Source of the DNA: Bog-473 sp963751335
GTDB taxonomy: Bacteria; Actinomycetota; Acidimicrobiia; Acidimicrobiales; RAAP-2
Length of the DNA: 64,000 bases
NCBI GenBank assembly: GCA_963751335.1
Contig: CAVVUB010000008.1
Location: forward strand, 62,001 to 126,000
Reading direction: 5' to 3'
Below, piece by piece: positions 17,217 to 25,659 of this stretch (positions within the stretch are counted from its first letter, which is position 1; each line of letters starts with the position of its first letter). The notes under the pieces are model-generated. The model did not search any database. It was not told where the DNA came from and saw nothing but the letters and a program-made list of their open reading frames with translations. A program made the translations under genes and the position numbers.

Positions 17217-17468
17217 ATGATTGGAGCTGGAGGACTCGTTGTCAGCATCATTGTATTTGCAGTTGGAGCCATTCTCGATTGGGCAGTCACCGAGCCTTAT
17301 CAGCATGGATTCAACGTAAACAAAGTCGGTTGGATCCTGATGGTTGTCGGCGTCATTGGCGCGGTGATTTCACTCATCGTCATGGTGGCGGCGAACACGC
17401 GTCGACGCCGGACCGTCTTGGATGATGGCCAAGGCAACGTTGTCCGTCGAGTCGATTCGACGTACTAG
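17217..17468 (+). CDS. DUF6458 two-helix membrane protein (copy 2)
   Basis: 83 residues, with AAGAAAGGGGG upstream of the ATG. The helices GLVVSIIVFAVGAILDWAV and WILMVVGVIGAVISLIVMV and the tail GNVVRRVDSTY closely parallel copy 1 at 14871. Duplication with the hydrophobic peptide gene on both sides of mtr suggests a repeated two-gene unit. Function is unknown. Confidence 0.85.
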   Translation: MIGAGGLVVSIIVFAVGAILDWAVTEPYQHGFNVNKVGWILMVVGVIGAVISLIVMVAANTRRRRTVLDDGQGNVVRRVDSTY

Positions 17469-17520
17469 ATACCAGGCAAGTTTTCGGGACTTATTCACTC
17501 AAATAACGGAGGTTGTTCTC

Positions 17521-17685
17521 ATGCTTTTGATTCTCGCATTGCTGCTCGTCCTGATTCTCTTTGGAGCGGGCTTCGCCGTCCATGTGTTGTGGATTCTGGC
17601 TGCGGTGTTTCTTGTCCTATGGCTGGTCGGATTTGCCATTGGTCGGGGGGAGGGTGCTGGCAGTCACCGCTTCTATCGGTGGTAG
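17521..17685 (+). CDS. 54-aa hydrophobic membrane peptide (copy 2)
   Basis: The ATG has AACGGAGG about 10 bases upstream. The peptide reads MLLILALLLVLILFGAGFA at the start, then LWILAAVFLVLWLVGFAIG, ending GRGEGAGSHRFYRW. It is homologous to the peptide at 15473 and again directly follows a DUF6458 gene. Two transmembrane helices; function is unknown. Confidence 0.82.
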   Translation: MLLILALLLVLILFGAGFAVHVLWILAAVFLVLWLVGFAIGRGEGAGSHRFYRW

Positions 17686-17723
17686 CGCTTTGCCCCAAAT
17701 ACAGGCGGTAGGTGTCACTCATG

Positions 17724-17749
17724 AACGGCCCCCCGAAAGGGGGGCTGTT
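17724..17749. terminator. GC-rich hairpin between convergent genes
   Basis: A perfect 7-bp stem of C/G with a GAAA tetraloop, 17728-17745, extended by AAC/GTT pairs around one mismatch. It lies just after the plus-strand peptide gene and reaches the stop of the convergent minus-strand gene, so it could terminate both. No clear T-tract follows. Confidence 0.6.
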
Positions 17750-18402
17750 CAGCGCCTGGCGACCAAAACGGCCGTTCCCTCGCCCGAGAGATCATCGAGT
17801 GCAACCAAGCGCCCGGCCATCATCATGACCAGCGCTTCTGCCGGACCCGTTACCTCGGGTCCGCTCCCATGAGACCAATCCATATCGGTGGCCGTGAGCT
17901 TCAAGCCGGCGATGCGCGTCTTGGCGCCGAAGAGATGAACGTCATTCTTGACGAGGTTCGCAACTGGAACGAGATGGGCCTCGGGCAGGTCGCGTCTGAT
18001 GCCCAGAGGTCGACACATGTCCTGACCGTGGATCAGGACATGCATCAGGCTTCGGACCGGCCGAGCTCCGGACGGAGCATTTCGGTTGGCCGCGGCACTC
18101 CGAAAGGCGTTCAATGTGACCGCTGGATCCTGTTGACCGCGTCGTTGCCCATCCGCTGCCACCCACCGGTTGTAGTTGAAGCCGTGGCCCAGTGTGCTCC
18201 TGAGGATCCAGCCGAATCCGAAAGCACCCTCCGCGCCCGCGGTCAAATGGGCGAGCACGTCCCTGATGCGCCATTGCGTACACAATGACGGGGAGTTCCA
18301 CTGCTCGCCATCTATCTCGGAGAGTCGCTCAGCAAGATCTCGCATCTCATCACGTTCCGCGTCCCATATCTCCACCTCGACCTCCCCGGACGTGTTCCAC
18401 AA
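17749..18402 (-). CDS. Maleylpyruvate isomerase-family (TIGR03083-like) protein
   Basis: 217 residues. CTQWRIRDVLAHLTAG near the N-terminus and HVLIHGQDMCRPLG in the middle are the helix motifs of the mycothiol-dependent maleylpyruvate isomerase N-terminal (DinB-like) family, with His residues placed for metal binding. Members use or may use mycothiol as a cofactor; the substrate here is unknown. The GTG at 18400-18402 is the likely start. Mtr encoded nearby recycles mycothiol, which fits. Confidence 0.8.
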   Translation of the reverse strand: MWNTSGEVEVEIWDAERDEMRDLAERLSEIDGEQWNSPSLCTQWRIRDVLAHLTAGAEGAFGFGWILRSTLGHGFNYNRWVAADGQRRGQQDPAVTLNAFRSAAANRNAPSGARPVRSLMHVLIHGQDMCRPLGIRRDLPEAHLVPVANLVKNDVHLFGAKTRIAGLKLTATDMDWSHGSGPEVTGPAEALVMMMAGRLVALDDLSGEGTAVLVARR

Positions 18403-18480
18403 CTCGCGCCGGTCAATCGTACTGAGAGTGTCTCCCTACGATCGGCTCACGACGTCCCGGAGGAATCGACGAAACAGGAG

Positions 18481-18700
18481 TCAGCCCGTGAGGCTCACCA
18501 CCTGTGCGCGTATCGACTTCAGAGTGTCTGCCATCTGTGGACGCATGTCTCGGTGCTGTGGAAGCGCGCGGCCGTAGAAGGCCTTGAACGCAGTACCGGA
18601 AAATTTGCCGATGACGTCCGCGTGGCTCGCCTCGTCGGCAGCAGGTCGTTCCAGCCACGAAGAAATGAGTGGCGAACTCTGGGTGCTTCGACGCGCGCGA
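18481..18700 (-). pseudogene. Short remnant of an unidentified gene
   Basis: The stretch 18403-18924 has no full gene. On the minus strand one frame gives DEASHADVIGKFSGTAFKAF and then YGRALPQHRDMRPQMADTL, with protein-like composition, ending at the stop at 18481-18483. Upstream the frame turns Arg/Ser-rich and hits a stop near 18762, with no start codon or ribosome site. I read it as the C-terminal part of a decayed gene of unknown family. Confidence 0.35.
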
Positions 18701-18924
18701 GCGCCTGACGCTGGTATGCGGTATCCCTCGATGCGAGATTGTCGAGAATACGACGTACGTCAGCACGAGAGTCAGAGGTGGTACAGCGAGAGGCTTCACG
18801 ACATTCCTACGGGGCTATTGGACGACTTCTTTCAACATCGTCGAATGAGCCGAGGGCTGGGACTGCCCCCACTCCGGCATCCAGATAGCTCTCGGCGGTC
18901 TGGAAGGCACGCGCCGGAGCACGA

Positions 18925-19443
18925 TCAGGATTCACCGTACCCACGATCGCCGGGCATGGGTTGCACTCTGATTCCAGCTGCAGTGAGGAACTGGCGGATC
19001 TGGGCGGCGTGCTCAAGGACGTGCAGCGGGATGCCGCCGACAATCACCCCATACAGCATGCCGCGGTATCGATGGGCGTCAGGAAGTGGCCGGGCCGCCG
19101 CGTCCTCGGTAAGCGCGTCGAGCGTTCGGCGCACCCTCCCGCGGCAGTAGTCGACGTAACTGAGGAGTTCGGCCTTGGTGAACGCACGGTTGGGAAGGGC
19201 GTAGGTGTTCTCGTCAAAGGGGTGTGGCGGTTCCCACGGTTCGAACTCGGCGGTGAGGTCGTAGTCCAGGGTCAGCAGCGCGTGGTATGCCAGGAACCAG
19301 GGGGCTGACCCATGCAATCCCCCATGTGGCATGGGACCCGTGGGCGCCTGGTCGGGCCACAGGTCCGTCTCCCACAGGTCATCGGGACAATCCGTCAGAG
19401 CCGCCTCCATCAGCCGCAGTGCTTCCTCGAAGTTGCTGGCCAT
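18925..19443 (-). CDS. DinB-family protein
   Basis: 172 residues from the ATG at 19443; a GTG 24 bases upstream is possible. FEEALRLMEAALTD, WFLAYHALLTLDYDL, SYVDYCRGRVRRTL and PLHVLEHAAQIRQFL form the four-helix bundle with His residues in helices 2 and 4 that bind a metal in DinB proteins. The family includes thiol-dependent transferases and metal-dependent enzymes; the activity of this member is unknown. Cytoplasmic. Confidence 0.8.
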   Translation of the reverse strand: MASNFEEALRLMEAALTDCPDDLWETDLWPDQAPTGPMPHGGLHGSAPWFLAYHALLTLDYDLTAEFEPWEPPHPFDENTYALPNRAFTKAELLSYVDYCRGRVRRTLDALTEDAAARPLPDAHRYRGMLYGVIVGGIPLHVLEHAAQIRQFLTAAGIRVQPMPGDRGYGES

Positions 19444-19593
19444 GCTGTGCACAAACGGGCTCGCCACGCCTTAGGTGCTAGCGCATATCGAAGGATCTGG
19501 CGAGCGGCAGGGATCCCGTCACGGGCGTCTTTCGTCGGTGCTGAGTGTGCGTTCGCCGGGAGGGGCCGTCTCGGTCCGACGTAGAATCCCTGC

Positions 19594-20334
19594 ATGACGA
19601 TTGACAAGCAAGAAGATCTCGACGCACTCCTTCGAGCTGGTCGTGTTGTCGCCGAAGCCCGCCAAGCCATGGTGGACGCCGTCGCTCCTGGCGCGACCAC
19701 CGGGGAACTCGACGCGGTGGGCAGAGAGATATTTCGACGCCACGCGGCTCGCTCTGCACCCCGTGTCACCTACCGATTTCCAGGTTCTACGTGTGTCAGC
19801 ATCAACGATGAAGCGGCCCATGGCATTCCGTCTCTCAAGCGCCAATTACGCAATGGCGACCTCGTGAACCTTGACGTGTCTGCCGAGCTGGACGGTTACT
19901 TCTCTGACACAGGTATCAGCATTGCCGTCGGCGAGGTCTCCCCTGTGGCCTCAAGACTGCTAGAGGCTACAGAGCGTGCTCAACGCGACGCCATGAACGC
20001 CGCTCAGCCAGGGGCTCGACTCCGCGATGTAGGTCGGGCGGTCCAAAAGAGAGCACGCCGCCACGGGTTTCGCGTCATCAAGAATCTCAATGGCCACGGC
20101 ATCGGGCGAAGACTCCATGAGGCGCCGTCAGTCCCGAGCATCGATGACGGCCAGAGGATGGTTCTTCGCGAAGGCCTGGTCCTCGCTATCGAGCCGTTCT
20201 TGTCCATTTCCGCAGATTATGTCGTTGACGATGCGGACGGATGGACGCTTCGAACCGCTGACGGGAGCCTGGTTGCTCAGTTCGAGCACTCAATGGTGGT
20301 CACCAAGGATGGACCGCTCGTTCTGACGGCCTGA
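19594..20334 (+). CDS. map: Methionine aminopeptidase, type I
   Basis: 246 residues, the usual type I length. The pita-bread metal site is visible: DVSAELDGYFSDTG supplies two Asp, NGHGIGRRLHE the His, LAIEPFLS one Glu and AQFEHSMVV the second Glu. It removes N-terminal Met co-translationally. SINDEAAHGIPS is the conserved substrate-pocket strand. It is not next to adk/secY as the main copy usually is in actinobacteria, so it may be an additional paralogue. Confidence 0.9.
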   Translation: MTIDKQEDLDALLRAGRVVAEARQAMVDAVAPGATTGELDAVGREIFRRHAARSAPRVTYRFPGSTCVSINDEAAHGIPSLKRQLRNGDLVNLDVSAELDGYFSDTGISIAVGEVSPVASRLLEATERAQRDAMNAAQPGARLRDVGRAVQKRARRHGFRVIKNLNGHGIGRRLHEAPSVPSIDDGQRMVLREGLVLAIEPFLSISADYVVDDADGWTLRTADGSLVAQFEHSMVVTKDGPLVLTA

Positions 20335-20341
20335 CAGGTAG

Positions 20342-20750
20342 AACCTCCTCGACTACCTCTGGGAGGCGGTCGTCTTGAAGTAGACGGCTTGGATGAGGAG
20401 GCGGCTCGCTGGTCGAGCGTCCCGACCGGGACCAGTCTTCTCGAGTTGTGCACGCACATGTGGAATCGCTCTGGTTCCAGCTCTTATTCGCTGGATGCGA
20501 CGACACGGTTCCCGGTGATGACGTAGAACCCTCTGACAATGTGACGACTGCCGTCGCCGCCTACCGAAGCGCGATCCGAACGAGTATCCACATCGTGGAC
20601 CGGACCGGTGCCACGAGCTGGGCCGCCTTTGCGTGAGCCCCGCCGGCTGCTCAGTCGTCGTCACTTCGGTGGCTCTTGGTCCACATGGTCGATACCTCTG
20701 CGCCATCTCCAAGGACAATCTCCTCGGACGAACGCCGCGAGCGCTGCCCT
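20342..20750 (+). pseudogene. Frameshifted DinB (DUF664-type) gene remnant
   Basis: One frame gives VDGLDEEAARWSSVPTGTSLLELCTHM; from about 20445 the next frame continues VESLWFQLLFAGCDDTVPGD and TTAVAAYRSAIRTSIHIVD; a third frame near 20675 gives LVHMVDTSAPSPRT. Together they follow the order of DUF664 DinB proteins (GLDEE, LGLVxH, ExxWF, VAAYR, LxHMxEETAR), with at least two frameshifts and loss of the final His motif. It is nonfunctional. It lies between map and the ArsR gene. Confidence 0.6.
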
Positions 20751-20776
20751 ATTGACATGGTCGGCGGAAGGTGTAA

Positions 20777-20798
20777 CCTACAACCAAATGGTTGTAGG
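20777..20798. promoter_or_regulatory. Perfect 22-bp operator palindrome spanning the ArsR start codon
   Basis: Two perfect 10-base arms (CCTACAACCA and TGGTTGTAGG) separated by AA. The ATG of the ArsR gene (20788-20790) lies inside it. A perfect dyad of this size next to an ArsR gene is almost certainly its own binding site. Because the start codon is within the operator and there is no separate ribosome site, leaderless translation and autorepression are both suggested. Confidence 0.8.
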
Positions 20799-21141
20799 AA
20801 CTCTGGAGCGCAAGAAACAGACCGATCGGTTGTTCTTCGCGCTCAGCGACGCAACACGGCGCGACATCGTCACTCGGACCCTCCACCGTGAGCGCTCCGT
20901 CAGCGAGCTCGGCCGGCTGTATCCCATCAGTCTGACCGCGGTGCAGAAGCACGTCGAGGTCCTGGTCGACGCCGGTCTGGTCTCAAAGCATCGGAGCGGA
21001 AGGGAACAACTCGTCCACGGCGAGATCAACCAACTTCGCCGCGCGCACGAACTTCTCGATGAACTCGAAACGGTGTGGCGGGCCCGCCTCGAACGCTTCG
21101 AAGACGTCCTCAACGAAACCACTGGGAAGGATGACGAATGA
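20788..21141 (+). CDS. ArsR-family transcriptional regulator
   Basis: 117 residues. FFALSDATRRDIVTRTL, then VSELGRLYPISLTAVQKHVE and LVDAGLVSKHRSGREQ form the winged helix of the ArsR type that pairs with SRPBCC proteins. No Cys metal-binding motif (CxC) is seen, so it probably senses a small molecule or is a simple autorepressor. The stop overlaps the next gene's ATG (ATGA), so the two proteins are made together. The operator lies over its start codon. Confidence 0.9.
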   Translation: MVVGTLERKKQTDRLFFALSDATRRDIVTRTLHRERSVSELGRLYPISLTAVQKHVEVLVDAGLVSKHRSGREQLVHGEINQLRRAHELLDELETVWRARLERFEDVLNETTGKDDE

Positions 21142-21635
21142 CCGTTTGCAATGTCGACAAGAACGCAGAGGCCAAGACGATGGTCATCACTGCAGAGTTC
21201 AAGACGTCCATCTCCAACGTGTGGCAGCTGTGGGCCGACCCGCGCCTACTCGAGCGGTGGTGGGGTCCGCCCGGATTCCCGGCCACCTTCGAGCATCACG
21301 ACCTCACGCCGGGCGGCACGATCACCTACTTCATGTCCGGCCGCGACGGCGGCGATACGTTCAACGGCACCTGGAACGTGATCGAGGCCGACGCACCGAC
21401 CCGGCTCGTGGTCGAAGACGCCATCGTAGAGGATGACGGAACGCCAAGCGACGGCCATTCCATGACTCGCATGGAGATCGACATCGAAGCGGCGGGCGAC
21501 ACGACGCGCATGGTCCTCACCACGCATTTCGACTCGCTCGAAGGGATGGAACAAGCGATAGCGATGGGCGTGGCCGAGGGCATGAAGGCGTGCATGTCCC
21601 AGATCGACGCCCTACTCGCCGAGGTCGCCGCCTAG
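21138..21635 (+). CDS. SRPBCC/AHSA1-domain protein
   Basis: 165 residues. Typical AHSA1 signature: ISNVWQLWADPRLLERWWGP, FPATFEHHDLTPGGTITYFM and GMEQAIAMGVAEGM at the C-terminal helix. The fold is a helix-grip cavity that binds hydrophobic ligands. Overlap with the ArsR gene by four bases means coordinated expression. Such ArsR-AHSA1 pairs are widespread in actinobacteria; the ligand is unknown. Confidence 0.88.
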   Translation: MTVCNVDKNAEAKTMVITAEFKTSISNVWQLWADPRLLERWWGPPGFPATFEHHDLTPGGTITYFMSGRDGGDTFNGTWNVIEADAPTRLVVEDAIVEDDGTPSDGHSMTRMEIDIEAAGDTTRMVLTTHFDSLEGMEQAIAMGVAEGMKACMSQIDALLAEVAA

Positions 21636-21859
21636 GGGGATTACTCCCAGCGAAGATTTGGCTCCCAGCACCGGCTGACGACCGCCGACAACGAGCGCAA
21701 AACCCCATGCACGCGTGCCCGCGTCGGCTGCACCGCCCAAGTCGCTACAGATACCGGAGAACCGCACACTGCTGGATCCGTCTCTGATACGTGAGACGGC
21801 CGTCGCACTTCGACCACCCTGGGCGTGACGCGGCCTTTGGGAAGGATGCCCGGTTCGCC

Positions 21860-22175
21860 GGGTCGGGCGATCCGAAACCCCCGATTTGATTTCACGGATG
21901 AACGTGCGTACGCCCTCGATCGCGTGATTCAGGTCACGTTCCGACGATCCGAGGCTCGCGAATGGTCCGTGGGGCCGGCGGGCGTATTGCGCCGGGTTCG
22001 ACGGGATCCGGTCGTCGATGTGGGTCAAGCGATAGAAAGGTTGTAAGCGCGAGGTCTCGAAGGTCCGACCGTTGTAACGAGCCAGGAATGCAGCCGCCGC
22101 CACCTTGAGCCTGGGCGAACGGACCGGCGTCGCGAGCGCTATCAGTGCCACTGAACAGGCAATTGGGGTGGGCAT
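21860..22175 (-). pseudogene. Tyrosine recombinase (XerD-like) remnant with internal deletion
   Basis: The ATG at 22175 has AAGGAGGA at ideal spacing. The start reads AAAAFLARYNGRT, like the N-terminal SAM-like domain of actinobacterial XerD-type recombinases, and then jumps to PFYRLTHIDDRIPSNPAQYARRP, which in such proteins (FYRFAHIDGRIxSNPAQYVRRP) lies about 50 residues later. After that the frame is unlike the family, and the catalytic Arg, His and Tyr are missing. An intact start with internal and C-terminal deletion makes this a dead integrase. The rest of 21636-22269 shows no gene. Confidence 0.6.
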
Positions 22176-22269
22176 GACATCCTCCTTGTGACGAGGAGAA
22201 CAGCGAACACCCATCCGGCCGTCACTGCATGGGCGCCCGTAGCCGGCGATCTGCGGCAGGCTGGCGTCT

Positions 22270-23088
22270 ATGGATGCGAGCGAACGCGACCGTTTGGCAG
22301 CGCGCCCTCTGGCCCTGCAGCGTTCGAAGTTGTTCGACCAGGAAGCTGAGGCCTACGACCGATTCCGGCCGAACTATCCCGATGCGGCGATCGACGAGCT
22401 GCTCGGTCCGGTGCCTACGACCCTGGACGTTCTCGACGTGGGCTGTGGCACCGGGATTGCCTCACGTCAGATGGCCCAGCGTGGCGCCAAGGTGCTGGGG
22501 GTGGAACTCGCTCCGCGAATGGCAGAGATCGCCCGAGCTCATGGGCTCGACGTGGAGATCGCGGCCTTCGAGGCCTGGGACACGGCTGGTCGCACCTTCG
22601 ACCGGGTGGTCTCGGCGCAGGCGTGGCACTGGCTCGACCTCCCTGTCGCCACCGCGAAAGCGGCCTCTGTGCTGCGGCCGGGCGGCAAGCTCTGTCTGAT
22701 CTGGAACGCGGGGTGTCCGCCCGATGATCTGGCCGATGCTCTCGAGGAGGTGTATGCGAGAGTCGTGCCGCCCGGCGGTCATCGCCTGTTCCGGGGGTAC
22801 GCGGCCAGTCGGTCATCCGACGTGAAGACGGGACTCGACTCGGAGATCGACGCCGTCTCAGCGGTACCCGAATTCGGTACGCCGACAGAGAAGTGGTTCC
22901 CCTGGACGCGGGCCTACCAGCGGGATGAGTGGCTGGACCAGCTCGTGTCACGGAGTGACCACACCGCCCTCGAGCCAACGGTTCGAGACCGTCTGTTCGA
23001 AGCCATCGGCGCGGCCATCGACGATCACGGCGGCTCGTTCGTCATGAACTTCGAGACCGTCCTCATCACCGCGACTCGGCTGGGGTAG
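22270..23088 (+). CDS. Class I SAM-dependent methyltransferase
   Basis: 272 residues. FDQEAEAYDRFRPNYP followed by LDVLDVGCGTGIASRQMA (motif I), VLGVELAPRMAEIARAHG (motif II) and SAQAWHWLDLPVATAKA is the pattern of the trans-aconitate/UbiE-like small-molecule methyltransferases. VLRPGGKLCLIWN is motif III. Cytoplasmic; substrate unknown. It stands alone, between gene remnants on both sides. Confidence 0.87.
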   Translation: MDASERDRLAARPLALQRSKLFDQEAEAYDRFRPNYPDAAIDELLGPVPTTLDVLDVGCGTGIASRQMAQRGAKVLGVELAPRMAEIARAHGLDVEIAAFEAWDTAGRTFDRVVSAQAWHWLDLPVATAKAASVLRPGGKLCLIWNAGCPPDDLADALEEVYARVVPPGGHRLFRGYAASRSSDVKTGLDSEIDAVSAVPEFGTPTEKWFPWTRAYQRDEWLDQLVSRSDHTALEPTVRDRLFEAIGAAIDDHGGSFVMNFETVLITATRLG

Positions 23089-23249
23089 TCCCGGGCCACG
23101 GCCTGGGAGTGGCAGCGCCGGACCGGCGCATGGCGGCACTCTTGCCGCCCTCCCATCCTGGAGCCCAATGACCCGTTGTGAGAGCGGTCGGCCCACTCCT
23201 CCTCGCCTTGCCCCGACCTTTCCTCAGCACCCGATCGGCGTCGTCTCGC

Positions 23250-23645
23250 GGGGTGTGAGATCGATCACACAACCATCCCGGGGGGACTTCTCAGATGGCG
23301 GCCTCGAAGAATTACAGGTAGAGGACTCACGAATTGTCGGTTCGTCATTCACAGCCGCCGATCTCAGCTGTCTCCACCTCATGGACGTTGCGGTGGAAGG
23401 GAGCACTTTTCAGGAGCAGATGTGTCTCAGGTGAACTACCGGGGACCCGCTTTCACGGCTCTGTACTCTCAAACATCAAGGACAGCGAATATCTTCGGGA
23501 CGTCGTGATTGAAATCGCGCAGATACTTTCGCTGTCCAACGGAGCCTTTACCGGTGTGAATATCAGGGTCGAGGACGACCGTGAGGTTGCTCTTGGATCT
23601 ATGGACGGCGAAGGGTCATCCAAACCGAGAAAACGTCACACCTAG
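23250..23645 (+). pseudogene. Frameshifted pentapeptide-repeat protein remnant
   Basis: One frame encodes GGLEELQVEDSRIVGSSFT then AADLSCLHLMDVAVEGSTF and stops at 23434. The next frame continues ELPGTRFHGSVLSNIKDSEY, LRDVVIEIAQILSLSNGAF and TGVNIRVEDDRE. The joined product has the A(D/N)LxG periodicity and the usual closing segment of actinobacterial pentapeptide-repeat proteins. One indel near 23415-23425 separates the halves, and the N-terminal repeats are gone. Confidence 0.6.
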
Positions 23646-23742
23646 CCGACGATCGGGGACACTCTCCGGTTTGTTGACTTCACCGGGCACTCCTGGCTGT
23701 GTGACACCCGCATCGCTCCCCCCCGATGGATATCGTTCGGTG

Positions 23743-23875
23743 ATGGAAACCGTCAAGGGCACGGTGGCTGTCTTCACCGGAGCGGCGCTGCATTGCGCTC
23801 GGGCGACATCTCAATGAGGAGCTTCGCGAGTTCGTGATCCATTTTGCCGCCTATGCCGGAATCCGTTGGCGACGG
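23743..23875 (+). pseudogene. Fused remnants of an SDR start and a carboxymuconolactone decarboxylase segment
   Basis: The frame from the ATG at 23743 reads METVKGTVAVFTGAA, the start of a short-chain dehydrogenase up to the nucleotide-binding TGAA, then changes abruptly and stops at 23815-23817. In another frame, 23801-23875 reads GRHLNEELREFVIHFAAYAG, which matches the LxPELREFVxLxVAAYxG helix of carboxymuconolactone decarboxylases. Both are too short to be active. They point to deletions that brought two dead genes together. Confidence 0.5.
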
Positions 23876-24012
23876 CCGCACGCGCCGCCCTTGACGTCGC
23901 GTCAACCGGGCAGAGTGAGCCATAGGACGTCAGCGGATACTGCCGAGTCAGAGGATGCCCGACCTCGCGAATCGGGGCACCGAGGCAAGACCTGGATGTC
24001 GCAGATCCACCA

Positions 24013-24231
24013 TCAGACAATTGGCTGAGCGAGCCCTCGTAATCGTGCAAGCTCGTCAAAACGACCGTGCAATCTCAATCCCATGTTGTCCCAGGGCTTC
24101 GGCCGGCCGTTCGGTCCCCGGTCGGCGACCTTGAACTCGAGCCGCCGGACTGTTGGTTCTTGCGGGTCGTTCTGGTAATCCAAGGTGATGGGCTGGTCGA
24201 ATCCATGACCGAAATCTCCGATCTCCATCAT
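24013..24231 (-). CDS. Possible small hypothetical protein
   Basis: A 72-residue frame with protein-like composition: EIGDFGHGFDQPITLDYQND, TVRRLEFKVADRGPNGRPKP, DELARLRGLAQPIV. No family is recognised and the ribosome site is weak, so it may be the C-terminal part of a lost gene. The surrounding stretch from 23876 to 24748 holds no other convincing gene. Confidence 0.3.
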   Translation of the reverse strand: MMEIGDFGHGFDQPITLDYQNDPQEPTVRRLEFKVADRGPNGRPKPWDNMGLRLHGRFDELARLRGLAQPIV

Positions 24232-24748
24232 CTGGTCCCGGCCGAGTTTCGTGCGGTGCGAAAAACTCCTGCCATGGCGCTGGAAGATGCCAGGCGATCA
24301 TTGGGCTCTGGCGGGACGGCAGGAAGGGAGGCGGCCCCAGACACAATTGTAATCAGTCGGATGAATGGGCCGTATCCGCTCGAATTCCACCTTGGGTACT
24401 CCATATCGCCCGGGCTTTCGTTCTTGCTGCTCGGTCATCAGGGGATGGACAGGTCGACTCGAAACTCATGGCTTGATCGGAGTCAGCAGGCCACACGCCA
24501 CGCTCATCGAGGTCGATGAGCAGCTCTGGCACCGGAAGCACGTCCAGTGCCACACGGACAGGAGGTGGCCGTGTGTCCCGCCGATCCGACAGCGTCGTCG
24601 GGGTCCTGGAGTTGCTTCGTCCACGATGAGAAATCGGACTTCTCTGTGATGGCCTCTGGTCGCCGCGTGGAATAAGGACGATACTTCGCTCAAAAGAACA
24701 TAAGCCTGGTAGTTGCGGGGTGTGTGCCCCAACCACTGGAGGTGCAGG

Positions 24749-25177
24749 TTGGCTGAAAACAACGAGTCCAAAGAAGGAATGGTACTGACCCACTTCATTG
24801 TGTCGGACAATGTCGAACGCTCCAGGCGCTTCTATACAGAAGTGCTTGGCGGCACCGAAGTATTCGGCCCGGTACCGACCAATGTCGCATTGGCCAATAG
24901 CTTCATCGTCATCAACACTGGCGGAGGCCCGACTGACGACAAGCCAACCGTGACTCTGGAGACGCCACCCGACCCCGACCGGTCCAGCGCCTTTCTCAAC
25001 ATCCGAGTCACGGACATTTACGCCAAGTACGACGAGTGGCGTGCCAGGGGAGCAGAGTTCCTGACGCCCCCAAAGCAACACGCGTATGAGATTCGTTGCT
25101 ACATCCGGGACCCCGACGGTCATCTCATCGAATTGGGGCAGACCACTGACCCGGACGGAGACTGGTCGCCGTTTTAG
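24749..25177 (+). CDS. VOC-family (glyoxalase-like) protein
   Basis: 142 residues from a TTG start that has GGAGGTG six bases upstream; the first ATG is ten codons later. THFIVSDNVERSRRFYTEVL and the C-terminal RCYIRDPDGHLIELGQT are the two metal-ligand strands of the family. NIRVTDIYAKYDEWRARG begins the second module. The substrate is unknown; such genes often encode detoxification or dioxygenase-like enzymes. Confidence 0.82.
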   Translation: MAENNESKEGMVLTHFIVSDNVERSRRFYTEVLGGTEVFGPVPTNVALANSFIVINTGGGPTDDKPTVTLETPPDPDRSSAFLNIRVTDIYAKYDEWRARGAEFLTPPKQHAYEIRCYIRDPDGHLIELGQTTDPDGDWSPF

Positions 25178-25659
25178 TCATCCAACTCGGAGATATGACG
25201 TCTGCCGATTGGGCAGGAGTGGTTCGACTCACCGTCAGATGATGAGCCCAGTGGTGCAGAATTGCCCCAGCGTCGCCACGTACCGGGGCACCCTCGTCGG
25301 GCGGAGGCCTGCGCTCGGTGCCGATGAGATCCGACGGACTTGACCCATGGGAACCGCTCGAACGCAATGTGGCCATCAAGGTCTTCGCCGAGACGACGCG
25401 GGTTTGTTGTCCGCGACCTCGATGAGCCGATCAAGCGCTGGAAATTTGCCACCTACCCGGGTTCGCGGCACCCCGAACCCGAAGGGCCCAATCTTCAAGA
25501 GGACGATGACGTTCGCCTCGGATCAATGAACTACTTGGAACCCAGGCGAGCCAGTTCGTCAGACAAGGCTCACTTGTGACGGTCAGTCCTACGCCCACAT
25601 GGTCATACCGCAAGCTCTGGGAGGTAGAACAGAGGTCGGTGGCTTATCAAGGAGAGGCA
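25178..25659. other. Intergenic region, possible VOC fragment
   Basis: There is no complete gene. On the plus strand near 25400-25450 one frame reads RGFVVRDLDEPIKRW, like the first strand and helix of a VOC protein, but the frame degrades at once. I take it as a minor remnant. The end of the stretch holds the ribosome site of the aldo/keto reductase gene. Confidence 0.35.

Noticed and set aside
24353..25123. Minus-strand frame of 256 residues
   Set aside because: Half of it is antisense to the VOC gene, which has family motifs and a good ribosome site; the other half has no motif.
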